Shown here one piece after another: positions 16,524 through 25,924 of a DNA stretch of 64,000 nucleotides. Source of the stretch: Akkermansia sp. GTDB taxonomy: Bacteria; Verrucomicrobiota; Verrucomicrobiia; Verrucomicrobiales; Akkermansiaceae. The notes under the pieces were generated by a model. It saw only the letters and a list, made by a program, of their open reading frames with translations, did not search any database and had not been told where the DNA came from. Positions within the stretch are counted from its first letter, which is position 1. Every line of letters starts with the position of its first letter. Where the stretch lies: NCBI GenBank assembly GCA_017399165.1, contig JAFQEF010000022.1, forward strand, positions 47,316 through 111,315. The letters run 5' to 3'. The position numbers and the translations under genes are program-made.

Positions 16524-19500
16524 TTAACCAGAGCGGCAAATGCGTCTTAATCGCCATGCTGCAACCAATATGGGGCATAATCCCATTATGAAAAGGTAAA
16601 ATGTGTTTCTGGCTAAGGTGGATACAGAACCTTCCTCCGTTCTGTGGTCCATGCCGCTGAAGGTTCTTGCCTGACGCGGGGCAAGGAAGAAGCCCCTGTT
16701 CTCAGAGATGCGGTTATCTTTTCTGGCAAGGTTAACACCCTCTCGCAGTTCCATGATTTTTTGATTGGTGAAATAGGACTCTACAGCGTGCCCCGTGCCA
16801 TCGAATCTGCTTTCAATTTCCTTTAATAATTCCTCATTATGCGTAAGTGCTGCCTTGCGAGACAATCGCAACACGTCTTTTGCTTCATCTGACGAATCAG
16901 CAGCGGAGTTTAATAAGAGTACTGCATTATTGACCAAACGAATATGATTGCTGAGCTGAGAATAGCGCTTTTCTGCTATTTCTTTTTCCTCTTTCGTAGA
17001 AGCTTGGATTAAGCTTTGTTTTGCTTGATTTAGCTCGTTTCGCAGTTCTTTACGGTGCTCTTCAATTTGAGTATATTCAATCTCCCACAGGTTGTAATTG
17101 GCCTGTGTTACAAACATCATTTCAAAAGCATAACGCAACGGGCACAGCTCTGCAATGAGAGGAATGGGTTTTGAGGAAATCTCATGGGTTTCCTCGTTTT
17201 GATACGCGACTCGATGCCTTAATTTGCTCAGTGTATTGGTAACACACTGAGGTATGAAACCGGGGGCTTCCGGGCAAAACTCATTCATTTCTTCAAAGCG
17301 AATCAACGCACCGGCTAATAATATCTGAGGCACTAACAGAAGTGGAACGATATTAAGAGCCGTTTTTTCGGAGCGTACTAAGGAAGAAACCATTAGCGAC
17401 AAGGCAATGCCAATGAACGCGGTGAGGGTCATTATCCCGAAATGCGGCCAGAACATGGCTTGAATTTCCAGAATATGATTACTTACCCATAAATACAGGG
17501 CGCATTGCAGCGAAGCTATGCCGGTAAGCACCAGAATCTTTGCCAGTAAATACCCCGGTATGAACATTTTGTAATTGCTTTCTCGCCGAATGAGGTTGCG
17601 GTCTCTGATGATTTCGCAGGCAGAGTCTGTCAGCCCGAAGAACATGGCCAATACCAGAGAGAGAAATAAGTATTCATTAATATGCAATGAATAATAAAAC
17701 AGATACTCCTCTGTTGAGGCTGCACGCAGGGTACCGGCTATGAGTAATGCCAGGATGGGAGCCTCCAGCAGGAGGGCGTACATGCTCATTCTGCTGCGGA
17801 TGCGTCCTATAAAAGTGCGCATAATCCATAATTTGAACAATCTCCACAGTTCTGCAACGGATCGCCGAGGGAGGGGAGGTATGGATTTAGGCTGCGGCTC
17901 ATCTTCCTCTTTTTTGCGCTGTTTGCTGTACTGGTGTTTTTCAAAGCGCTCTTGCCACAAATCTGCATTGGGCAGTTTATTGTTACCCAGACGCTTAAAG
18001 GGGGCAGACATTACTTCAAAAGCATATTCTGCACCACCTGCGGATACAGCTTCTCTTGAAACATGCAGACAGAGCTCTCTAGCGGCATGCTGAAAGTAAT
18101 CTTTCATTTCTGCAGGGGTGCCCCAGAATGCCATTTGTCCATGGCTATTGAGTACCATCACCTTATCAAACCTGTTCAGGATTGTTTGAGAGGGACGGTG
18201 CAGGGTGCATATCAGAATGCGCCCCGTAGACATATATTTAAGTGTGTCAATAATCTGCTCGGCATCGACGGATGCCAGACCACTAATCGGCTCATCTATC
18301 AAGAATACCTCGGAGGTAGAGGTGAGGTCCAACGCCAAATTCAAGCGAGTGCGTTCACCATCAGACAACGTACGCTCACCTTTTTTGCCGACTCGGCGGT
18401 CAATGAGCCGCGAGAGCCCGACAAAGCTGAGCACTGTTTGCACGCGGCGCATGCGGTCTGCATGCGTGAGGCGTGGTCTGCGTGACACGGAGGATTGGTA
18501 TACATGTTCTCCGACGGTCATCGTCTCCTCCAGTATATCCTCTCGGGGAATAAAGGCAATGTGTCTTCTCAGTGCCGTGGAATGTGGAGTAAGACGTTCA
18601 TTGTTATAGTGAATGGAGCCGAATGAGGGGGAGAGATGCCCCGACAACATGTTTAGCAGGGTGCTTTTACCGGAGCCGCTGGGGCCCAGTATACAAGCCA
18701 TTTCGCCGCGCTTAAGGAAAAAGTCTATATTATCCACCACGCGCCCGGCGCGCACGAAATCTCGTGTTAAGCCCGTGACCTTTAATCGGTTGATAAGAGA
18801 TGTTTCTTCGTCCAGCACACCTGCTGTGAATCTGCATCTCAACTGTTGCAAGTGACCAAGAGCAATTAAATCGCCATCGGACAAAGCAACGATATTCTCC
18901 TTTAACGGGTTGCCGTTAATTTTGATGGCATGGCGCATGCCTTCAATAAATCGGAACTCACCAACTCCGGTAACCTTGGAATAACCTACCTCAAATACGC
19001 ATCCCGGTGCCAAGCCGGGGGTCAGCATCAGAGCGCCGCTTTTGTTGACATAGGGTAAATTGGTAACAAGTAGGCGGCGGCATTCCGGGTCCAGCTGAAA
19101 GCTTTTTCCCGGGTTTTCCAGGCCATGCAGCTCTGCCAAGCAATAGGGACCGAGCCCCGCTACGGTAAAGGGGGTGTAGTAAGAGGTGCAAATGGTGCTG
19201 TTCTCTGCCAACAACTCCCCATCCAAACGAATCTCTGCATCTTTTCGGAGCACTTCAATTTCAACATGCACCCCGAACTTGAGTTTTGCGATGCAGTTTT
19301 TTCTCCGATGGCGAGATACATACACCTCATCATTATCACAATGCAAGAAAGCAGCAAAAGAGGCATTAGTGTATTGAGCTTGAATCAGTGAACGTATAGT
19401 ATTGTAACTCAATTTACCCCCGTGCAATTCTATATGTTGCCCGGGAGAAAGTATCTGGATATCCCCTTTATGCAGGATTCTGCCATGAAGCGGCAGAGCA

Positions 19501-20150
19501 GAAGAAGCATCATTGACAATTAATAAGACATGCGCACAGTTAATGGCGCGAAAACGTATTATTTTATCTTTGTCGGAGAGTGTTACATTGGCATAAGCTA
19601 CATCCCCTGAGAAACGCAATACCTCCAGCGGAGCAGGGGCTAACAGACCGGGGGAGTGGATTAGTTTCTCCAGTAATTGAGCTTGCCCCGGGAGATTTAA
19701 CCCCGTTGTTACCTTGTCAAACAGCGTTGGGTTGGTAAAGTCTCCACCCACGCGAAAAAGCATGGTAAGGATTTCCAAGGCAAGAGCCATTCGCTCTGCC
19801 TGCGTGCGGTTTGCACAGGCAACAGAAAGCACCGTAGACAAGGAAAGCTCTGCGGTATAAGCCTGTTGAAAGCGCTCTGCCAGCCAGCTATGTTCAACAT
19901 TGGGGAAATCGTAACGCAGCATGTCCATGGTGGTATCCATGTCCTCCATGCCAATGCCTTCTACCTGAGCCATAATGGTAGCAAACAGGTCTACCACCAC
20001 TGCTGCATGCGCGCGTCTGGACTCATCACCTGCGGCTAAACGTGTGGGCTCTTTGGTGAGAGCCCCGGTTACTTTATTGCGAAACCTGAGCAATAAAACC
20101 CCGCATTGATGCATTCTTTTGCGGATTTTTTGTATCAAATCCTGGAGCAT
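16524..20150 (-). CDS. TerB-like / FHA-like / ABCG-type fusion exporter (1208 aa)
   Basis: The start is ATG 20150, in a TAATG overlap with the YkgJ-like gene. Residues about 30-160 are helical and resemble a TerB domain. About 170-470 are beta-rich with an FHA-like end (ALSDGDLIALG). An ATP-binding domain follows, with Walker A GPSGSGKST (about 485), signature LSDGERTRLNLAL (about 590) and Walker B VFLIDEP (about 613), all typical of ABCG half-transporters. About 780-960 holds five or six membrane helices, then a long coiled-coil-like soluble segment and a last helix near the C-terminus. The substrate is unknown. FHA-ABC fusions are known; the TerB-like addition is notable. No signal peptide. 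Confidence 0.85.
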   Translation of the reverse strand: MLQDLIQKIRKRMHQCGVLLLRFRNKVTGALTKEPTRLAAGDESRRAHAAVVVDLFATIMAQVEGIGMEDMDTTMDMLRYDFPNVEHSWLAERFQQAYTAELSLSTVLSVACANRTQAERMALALEILTMLFRVGGDFTNPTLFDKVTTGLNLPGQAQLLEKLIHSPGLLAPAPLEVLRFSGDVAYANVTLSDKDKIIRFRAINCAHVLLIVNDASSALPLHGRILHKGDIQILSPGQHIELHGGKLSYNTIRSLIQAQYTNASFAAFLHCDNDEVYVSRHRRKNCIAKLKFGVHVEIEVLRKDAEIRLDGELLAENSTICTSYYTPFTVAGLGPYCLAELHGLENPGKSFQLDPECRRLLVTNLPYVNKSGALMLTPGLAPGCVFEVGYSKVTGVGEFRFIEGMRHAIKINGNPLKENIVALSDGDLIALGHLQQLRCRFTAGVLDEETSLINRLKVTGLTRDFVRAGRVVDNIDFFLKRGEMACILGPSGSGKSTLLNMLSGHLSPSFGSIHYNNERLTPHSTALRRHIAFIPREDILEETMTVGEHVYQSSVSRRPRLTHADRMRRVQTVLSFVGLSRLIDRRVGKKGERTLSDGERTRLNLALDLTSTSEVFLIDEPISGLASVDAEQIIDTLKYMSTGRILICTLHRPSQTILNRFDKVMVLNSHGQMAFWGTPAEMKDYFQHAARELCLHVSREAVSAGGAEYAFEVMSAPFKRLGNNKLPNADLWQERFEKHQYSKQRKKEEDEPQPKSIPPLPRRSVAELWRLFKLWIMRTFIGRIRSRMSMYALLLEAPILALLIAGTLRAASTEEYLFYYSLHINEYLFLSLVLAMFFGLTDSACEIIRDRNLIRRESNYKMFIPGYLLAKILVLTGIASLQCALYLWVSNHILEIQAMFWPHFGIMTLTAFIGIALSLMVSSLVRSEKTALNIVPLLLVPQILLAGALIRFEEMNEFCPEAPGFIPQCVTNTLSKLRHRVAYQNEETHEISSKPIPLIAELCPLRYAFEMMFVTQANYNLWEIEYTQIEEHRKELRNELNQAKQSLIQASTKEEKEIAEKRYSQLSNHIRLVNNAVLLLNSAADSSDEAKDVLRLSRKAALTHNEELLKEIESRFDGTGHAVESYFTNQKIMELREGVNLARKDNRISENRGFFLAPRQARTFSGMDHRTEEGSVSTLARNTFYLFIMGLCPILVAAWRLRRICRSG

Positions 20151-20488
20151 TATATTGAATTGGCGGAGGTTTTGCCGGCACCGGGACACCGTGTTTCCCA
20201 CCCCGGAAAGTTCCATTTATAGGGAAAGTCCTTGCATTGCTGCGGTTTGACAGGTTGAATACGGCAGCCGGTTTCCGTCAGCATGATGCAGGCTCCATCC
20301 TCTGCATCTATAATGGATAAACCGCGCCTGTTGCGTTGCAACCGACAGTATTGGTCGATGAAATCCTCCTCCGTCATACCGAGGAACTGAGCAATGGCGG
20401 TGATATCCTCATCTGTTACGCATACATCGCCCTCCCATCGGCAACATGCGCCACAACGCTGGCAAGTGTGTATAATTTCCTCACTCAT
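20150..20488 (-). CDS. YkgJ-type Cys-cluster protein (112 aa)
   Basis: Small cytoplasmic protein with CQRCGACC near the N-terminus, then further cysteines in GACIMLTETGC and QQCKDFPYKW. This is the CxxCGxCC pattern of the YkgJ family, proposed to bind zinc or an iron-sulfur cluster. The function is not established. It lies 10 bases after tsaB, and its stop overlaps the start of the large exporter gene (TAATG), so tsaB, this gene and the exporter are probably one transcript. Confidence 0.85.
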   Translation of the reverse strand: MSEEIIHTCQRCGACCRWEGDVCVTDEDITAIAQFLGMTEEDFIDQYCRLQRNRRGLSIIDAEDGACIMLTETGCRIQPVKPQQCKDFPYKWNFPGWETRCPGAGKTSANSI

Positions 20489-20498
20489 GTTGTCAGAC

Positions 20499-21125
20499 TT
20501 ATATCTCCCAAGGTTTGCGTTTAGCTTCTGTAATATGAGGCGGCCTTACATAGATGGGCTCAGGCGGGGTTGCTTTTAATTTATCTTTCTGCTCCTGAGT
20601 CAGTGTACTCCAAGCTTGAATGAGTCCGTTTGCCGTTGGTTTGAGGGAGCTGCAGAGAACGGATATTTCATGCTTATTCACCAAGGCTGCCTCCTCAATG
20701 GTAGCAATCTTCAGGCCGTTTGCCTGTTCCTCTTTTAATTGTTCAAGCGTCAGCACACAGATATCGCCGCTCGGGCGTAACAGGGTCCAGCCGCCTCGTT
20801 TGGCGTCGGATATGATGCCGATGCCGGGTGCTGCCAACCCCAGCCATGAGCAAATGGCCACTGTATCACACCCCTTTACGGTGGAAATGCCGACAGCTGC
20901 AGCCAATGCAACGCGTACACCACCATAACTGCCGGGGCCTGCGCCGATGAGAATCAAATCCGGGCTTGTATCCCCCAGTTTATTCATAGCCTCTTGCAAG
21001 GCCGGGAACAAGTAGGCATCATGATTCCTCGGAGTCGTCCATTCCGTGGAGTAAGTAACAACACCGTTTTGAGATAAACAAAGAGATGCTGTCGGAGTAG
21101 ATGTTTCTATGGCGAGTATGTTCAT
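20499..21125 (-). CDS. tsaB: tRNA t6A biosynthesis protein TsaB (208 aa)
   Basis: ASKHA-fold partner of TsaD in making N6-threonylcarbamoyladenosine at tRNA position 37. The N-terminal MNILAIETST and the GAGPGSYGGVRV block (GPGSFTGLR in relatives) identify it. The start was set at ATG 21125, which overlaps the prmA stop as ATGA. The second half is less conserved, as is usual for TsaB. TsaD and TsaE are not in the window. Confidence 0.9.
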   Translation of the reverse strand: MNILAIETSTPTASLCLSQNGVVTYSTEWTTPRNHDAYLFPALQEAMNKLGDTSPDLILIGAGPGSYGGVRVALAAAVGISTVKGCDTVAICSWLGLAAPGIGIISDAKRGGWTLLRPSGDICVLTLEQLKEEQANGLKIATIEEAALVNKHEISVLCSSLKPTANGLIQAWSTLTQEQKDKLKATPPEPIYVRPPHITEAKRKPWEI

Positions 21126-21973
21126 GCAATACAAAGTTTAGCCGTGGTCCATTTGCCTCTGGTAACGGTCTTCAATACTTTTAAGCCTTCTTTTTGCGCA
21201 GCCTGTAATGTTTCCTCTGCCTGCGTATGCAGGATACCCGAGATAATCAACACACTATCTTTGCCCTTGAGTGCAGCTTTCAAACGGGGGAAAGCTTGCA
21301 TGAGTACGGTAGAAAACAGGTTGGCCAATACAATATCTGCTTTCTCTTCCTCCATCGGTGCCCACTCAAAAACATCTGCCTGAAACAATTTTAAATTGTC
21401 TGCACCACCATTACGGGCAATATTTTTAGCTGCTACCTCCACGGCAATGGGGTCAAAGTCAAAGCTGAGGGCATGTGTTGCCCCCAAACGCACGCCGGCC
21501 AATGCCAGTACGCCTGTGCCGCAACCTATGTCTGTAAGGTTCCAGTCCCCATTGCGGCTTTTTACCTCATCACACAACATGCGCAGGCAGGTTGATGTTG
21601 TAGCGTGATTACCCGTGCCGAAAGCGCGTTCTGCGGGGAACGTGAGAATAATGCGCCCCGGATATTTTGCTGACAGTTCCTCCAGCACCGCTTTGTCGGA
21701 ACTGGCAGAAATTACCAATTTGTCTCTGATAATGAGGGGTGGCGTATTCTCCGGGGCCGTAGCAGCAACCCAATCGACAGTATTCACTTGCTCCGTCTTA
21801 CCACCATAGCAGGCCTGAAGAATGAGCACTTCATCCTCTTTTTCCGTATAGACATCCACATTGACTCGCTCTGCATGAAAGCTCTCAGAAAACACAGTCC
21901 CGGGGATATCTGCCATGCGTTCCTGCCACTCAGCCTCGTGTGTTTTATAGATCGTTTTTTTCCAAACCCACAT
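21122..21973 (-). CDS. prmA: Ribosomal protein L11 methyltransferase PrmA (283 aa)
   Basis: SAM-dependent enzyme that trimethylates L11. The AFGTGNHATTSTCLRML block is highly specific to PrmA and is followed by the SAM motif LTDIGCGTGVLALAG, SFDFDPIAVEVA and DIVLANLFSTVL (the NPPY-like catalytic loop reads NLFS). Length is typical. The gene begins 17 bases after the DUF4340 gene and overlaps tsaB by 4 bases. Confidence 0.92.
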   Translation of the reverse strand: MWVWKKTIYKTHEAEWQERMADIPGTVFSESFHAERVNVDVYTEKEDEVLILQACYGGKTEQVNTVDWVAATAPENTPPLIIRDKLVISASSDKAVLEELSAKYPGRIILTFPAERAFGTGNHATTSTCLRMLCDEVKSRNGDWNLTDIGCGTGVLALAGVRLGATHALSFDFDPIAVEVAAKNIARNGGADNLKLFQADVFEWAPMEEEKADIVLANLFSTVLMQAFPRLKAALKGKDSVLIISGILHTQAEETLQAAQKEGLKVLKTVTRGKWTTAKLCIA

Positions 21974-21990
21974 ATATGATATGTTCAGAT

Positions 21991-24267
21991 TTATTGTTCT
22001 GTCTGCATCAACTGCACATTGCCCTCCAACGGGGAAGACCCCAAGCTTTGGGCATCTTCAAAATTAATGAGAAAAAGCTGCCCCGTCTCCTTGATTCTGC
22101 CATAGAACATCGGCTTATCATCGTAATTGTTAACCGGAGCAATCTCAATGGTATATGTCTGCTCCTGCAAGGGCCGTTCATTGAAAGCCAAATCGCGGAA
22201 CTTATCAGCAAGCTCAGAGTCATCATCCAATACGGCAGCTGCGGCATCTTGCCGGTAATTGCCGTTCTCATCTAAATTTTGGTGGCCCAGTTCCTCAGCA
22301 TCTGTAATGATTGCCTCTGCTTCAGAATAGTCCACCTTTTCCAAGTCTACGATTAAACGGAATACCGGGGTTTGCAGTTTTTCCAAGGCATCCGCATCGT
22401 AGGGGTCGAGCCATTCTCTCACTTTAATTTTGCGTAATCTATCCACGCAGTTATGAGCGCGGTGGGGATTGATGTTGGAGGTAACGTCCACGCCACCCAA
22501 GGTGCCGCTCCAAGATTCTGCAACGGATTCATACTCCATAACGAGCGGGGATTGCTGGTAATCCAGGGTGAACTTTTTAAGCTCAGAAATGTGGAAACTG
22601 AGCAGATTCCGTGCTTTCCAAGTATTCTGCATCAGGGAGAAGTTCCTGGTTAACTTATGGCTGACTCGGTAAATGGTGTTGCCATTTTCTTCCATGGCCA
22701 AGCGGGTGAATTCGCCTGTCTCGGGGTCTTGATTTAAGGCAAAAGAGAAGATTTTAACTTGTCTATCCTTAATCAGCGGTAAGTCTACACCGTAAACATT
22801 GGTTCTGAACGCGCAGGTGCGTGGCGTAATGAATACTCTGTAATCAGGGTTGTATAATCCGTGTTTCCTGATAAGAGCTGTGCGTTTTTGCATGGATTCC
22901 GCATCTGTTGCAGTCGGCAAATCTTCAACAATTTGCTCCACCGGAATACTGCGGAACCCTTTAAGGAAGTTGCGAACAATATCTGTCTCAGCCTCGATAA
23001 AAGGTTTACCCTCTGCCTCCACCGTCCAAGCGTCCTGCGTATTGCTTTCTTTGATGCCGGGGGTAAGGCACAGCCTGAGCGGATACCTGCTATTACGGGA
23101 GCGAATCAGTACGCATTCAACATCTCTTTCATCAAATGTTGCTAATTTCTTAGAACGTAAATCATCAAGGGCTACGGGCAAATCATCTGTATATATATCA
23201 TTCAACCCTCGCTGTTCAGCCATAACCTCTGCCGGTAAAACCGGCATGCTGTATACGGCGTTCACAATGGGTGCAAAACCACCTTTTCTCTTTAATTTAG
23301 AAGCAGCGCGCAAGGTAAACACGACATCTCGACCGGATACGGTGGCATAGCAGGTAGCACCGGCGGAGTCGTGAAGATATAACGTTGATTGTTGATTGTC
23401 CGTGTCTTTAACGGTAATGCTCATTTGCGGAGCCCCCGGTTGCGTTACATCTTTTTTATCCTGTACGCGCGTAGCCTCCATACTGCAAAGCATGACAAGA
23501 AGTTTGGCTACATTTTCCTGCTCAGCTAAAGCGGTATTGTTCTGCGTTTTAAGCATCCAGGGGCTCTTGTCATCCTTTCTGGTCAGCTCCAGGGGGGCGG
23601 TGTCTGTTTTTGCAATAGTAATGGAAGCTATCTTATTGGGGTCAAAACGCAAGGGCATGGGATCACGCAGGTTATTTAACCCTTTATTAAAGAGTGCTGA
23701 GATATTGCCGCTCACTACATGCACTCGGTCATCATCTCCATAAAAGTCCGTTTGCAGGTAGGTGGTTGGTACAACATGTTTGCCGTCCCCGACAGAGGCT
23801 AACCAAGGTGCCTCCTTGCCTAATTTAAAGCGAGCAGCCGTGGTATAGCCATTATCATCCGGCACCTTGAGTGTAACATCGCAAAAATCAGAGGTGAAGC
23901 CGAAATCTCGCATGTTACGACGAGATTCCTCGTCCATCTCTAACGTGTCAATGATGGCAGCGTTGGCAGCAAATCCCAATAAGTAGTTAACAACCTTGGG
24001 ATCTAACTTATCCTTAAACGGTGCAACAATCCACCATGTTCCATTGCGGTCCTTTTCACACTCAATTTTATCGTGCAAGTCGGATATACGCATCCACCCG
24101 ACTTTGGGGAATTGCTGCGTATGCTCATCCGTAAACAGCGGCATACCCGGTGTAACTCTGTACCATCCGGTGAGTTTTGCAAGGTTTCCGTCTATGGTCA
24201 GGAATACGGCAGCGGTGATGAGCAGCGCCGTAACAACAGACAGAATTATGGTATATACAAGCTTCAT
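21991..24267 (-). CDS. DUF4340-domain protein, membrane-anchored (758 aa)
   Basis: An N-terminal membrane helix (MKLVYTIILSVVTALLITAAV) is followed by a large extracytoplasmic region with repeated beta-rich segments of the DUF4340 type, for example WWIVAPFKDKLDPKVVNYLL (about residues 78-97) and a second copy further on. DUF4340 proteins usually sit directly downstream of GldG-like proteins, as here (15-base gap), and are thought to be the periplasmic part of that ABC system. Biochemical function is unknown. Confidence 0.85.
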   Translation of the reverse strand: MKLVYTIILSVVTALLITAAVFLTIDGNLAKLTGWYRVTPGMPLFTDEHTQQFPKVGWMRISDLHDKIECEKDRNGTWWIVAPFKDKLDPKVVNYLLGFAANAAIIDTLEMDEESRRNMRDFGFTSDFCDVTLKVPDDNGYTTAARFKLGKEAPWLASVGDGKHVVPTTYLQTDFYGDDDRVHVVSGNISALFNKGLNNLRDPMPLRFDPNKIASITIAKTDTAPLELTRKDDKSPWMLKTQNNTALAEQENVAKLLVMLCSMEATRVQDKKDVTQPGAPQMSITVKDTDNQQSTLYLHDSAGATCYATVSGRDVVFTLRAASKLKRKGGFAPIVNAVYSMPVLPAEVMAEQRGLNDIYTDDLPVALDDLRSKKLATFDERDVECVLIRSRNSRYPLRLCLTPGIKESNTQDAWTVEAEGKPFIEAETDIVRNFLKGFRSIPVEQIVEDLPTATDAESMQKRTALIRKHGLYNPDYRVFITPRTCAFRTNVYGVDLPLIKDRQVKIFSFALNQDPETGEFTRLAMEENGNTIYRVSHKLTRNFSLMQNTWKARNLLSFHISELKKFTLDYQQSPLVMEYESVAESWSGTLGGVDVTSNINPHRAHNCVDRLRKIKVREWLDPYDADALEKLQTPVFRLIVDLEKVDYSEAEAIITDAEELGHQNLDENGNYRQDAAAAVLDDDSELADKFRDLAFNERPLQEQTYTIEIAPVNNYDDKPMFYGRIKETGQLFLINFEDAQSLGSSPLEGNVQLMQTEQ

Positions 24268-24282
24268 GAATGCAACGTAAGA

Positions 24283-25893
24283 TTAGTGTCGCCGTGTATT
24301 CCAGATGAATATGGCAATAAGAAGAGACATAAGAGGCATGAAAATAAGCGTCAGATGCTCTACTGCGCTACGGGAATGTCTATTCAAATCAATTTTAACC
24401 GTCAAGTCATAATTGGAGCTCTTACCTGCATATTCGGGGCGCTCAGACATCCAAGCCCATATAGAGCGCAGGTAATCACGCACCTCTTTGCGGGCCCCTT
24501 CTTCAGAGAGCATATCCAAGTTACCCACTACCATGAGCGTGTTGAGGCGGTTCGGGTCATCCGCACTGCCACGGGTTGTAGCGGCCGCTACACACAGCGG
24601 GCCTTCAATGTCGTCTCCGTCAATTTTGGCACCTCGGTTCGGGTTCGTTTCTCCGTAGTAATCCAGAGAGGTCATGATGAGCGGGTACTGATTCAACTTG
24701 CGGGCAGAGGCTATACTCTCATCGGAATTGAGCAAAGAGAAAGAGCGGCAACGGCCTTCAATCTGGGTTGTATTATTCCAGAAGTTCTGCGTGCAGTCCA
24801 AACTCTTCGGGAAAAAGACGGAAATGTTATTAACCAAACGCTGACTATCCTTCATGAGGATGCGGTCATCACCGTTGGGGTGAATCCCGTTTTCTCTGAG
24901 GAACTGGTACAAGTTGCTGAGTCTGGGGCCACGCACCGTTTTTGTAGTTGCATTATCACCCTCTGTCTTGACTTGTCTGGTATCAAAATAGGGCAGGGAA
25001 GGGTCCAATGCAATGAAAATGGATTTACGTTCACTGCGATCCCAGAACTTGCGCAAGGTGGCAATTTGGCACGGTTCAAAGTCAAATTGAGGGGCAATGA
25101 TAATCAAGCCCTCTGCATCCTGCGGCAGTTCCTGTTCATCCGTCTCGCTCAGCACGATAGGTTCGAGCTTAATATTGAGGGAGCCTGTGATGGAGCGAAT
25201 AAGAGAAATCGTCTCATATTCCAACTGCCCGTTCTGCGCGAGTTGAACACCACCTTTGTTGGCCACAACATACATTTTACGTTGACGCCCTTCAATGGCT
25301 TTAATAATCTCGGTGCAAAGCACCTCGTCCATCATCAAGGCCACAACATTGCGCTTGCCATCCGGCTGTACTTCATATTTAAGGAAAGCAGAGCCGGGAA
25401 TACGACTGTATTGATTGGCTTTGTCCGGGTCTGCATCGTAGTGGTCAATCGGGGCATCTTTGTTCTCACGCGCATCCACAATGCAGAGTTCTTGATTGAA
25501 CTTTACCTTGTAAATATCCTCAATTTCATGAGCTCGTCCGGGTTGTCTCAGGGGGTCAAAGCACTCTACCTCAATTTTACCGTTAGAGTATCGCTTATAT
25601 TCCTCAAGCAACACATACATGCGGTGGTAGCCCGGCACAGAGGAGGGGAAAGCAAAGATAATGCGAATGGGTGTCTCTCTCTTTTGGATAGCATCTCCGC
25701 TCAATACATTCTTTGTCCTTTCAGAGATTGAGTAGCTCTCATATTCAGAGAGATCCACACGCCCGTATTCTCGGCAACCTATATAGTTGCAACAAATAAC
25801 GATAATAGCCAGCAACACCAGATTAATCCATGCCAAAGGTGTGCCTTTAGGACGCCGTGCATCCGGGTGCCCTGTGTATTCTTTTTTGCTCAT
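24283..25893 (-). CDS. GldG-like ABC-transporter auxiliary protein (536 aa)
   Basis: One membrane helix near the N-terminus (about residues 19-38), a large periplasmic region and a C-terminal helix (LTLIFMPLMSLLIAIFIW) match the ABC-type uncharacterised transport family that includes GldG. The blocks SISERTKNVLSG, VECFDPLRQPGRA and IIIAPQFDFEP fit the family pattern, where the domain resembles IFT52/GldG. It lies 31 bases downstream of the permease gene and 15 bases before the DUF4340 gene. In Bacteroidetes the complex supports gliding; in this lineage the role is unknown. Confidence 0.85.
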   Translation of the reverse strand: MSKKEYTGHPDARRPKGTPLAWINLVLLAIIVICCNYIGCREYGRVDLSEYESYSISERTKNVLSGDAIQKRETPIRIIFAFPSSVPGYHRMYVLLEEYKRYSNGKIEVECFDPLRQPGRAHEIEDIYKVKFNQELCIVDARENKDAPIDHYDADPDKANQYSRIPGSAFLKYEVQPDGKRNVVALMMDEVLCTEIIKAIEGRQRKMYVVANKGGVQLAQNGQLEYETISLIRSITGSLNIKLEPIVLSETDEQELPQDAEGLIIIAPQFDFEPCQIATLRKFWDRSERKSIFIALDPSLPYFDTRQVKTEGDNATTKTVRGPRLSNLYQFLRENGIHPNGDDRILMKDSQRLVNNISVFFPKSLDCTQNFWNNTTQIEGRCRSFSLLNSDESIASARKLNQYPLIMTSLDYYGETNPNRGAKIDGDDIEGPLCVAAATTRGSADDPNRLNTLMVVGNLDMLSEEGARKEVRDYLRSIWAWMSERPEYAGKSSNYDLTVKIDLNRHSRSAVEHLTLIFMPLMSLLIAIFIWNTRRH

Positions 25894-25924
25894 ATTCAGA
25901 AAAATTATTGGGTTAACAATTCAA

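Noticed and set aside
21122..21973. Unusual catalytic loop in PrmA (NLFS instead of an NPPY-type motif)
   Set aside because: PrmA proteins normally have NI/NL at this place, so it is not an anomaly.
24073..25731. A 552-codon open frame on the plus strand opposite the GldG-like gene
   Set aside because: It lies entirely antisense to a well-supported gene and the start of the DUF4340 gene, has no domain similarity, and its composition is what the reverse strand of coding DNA gives.
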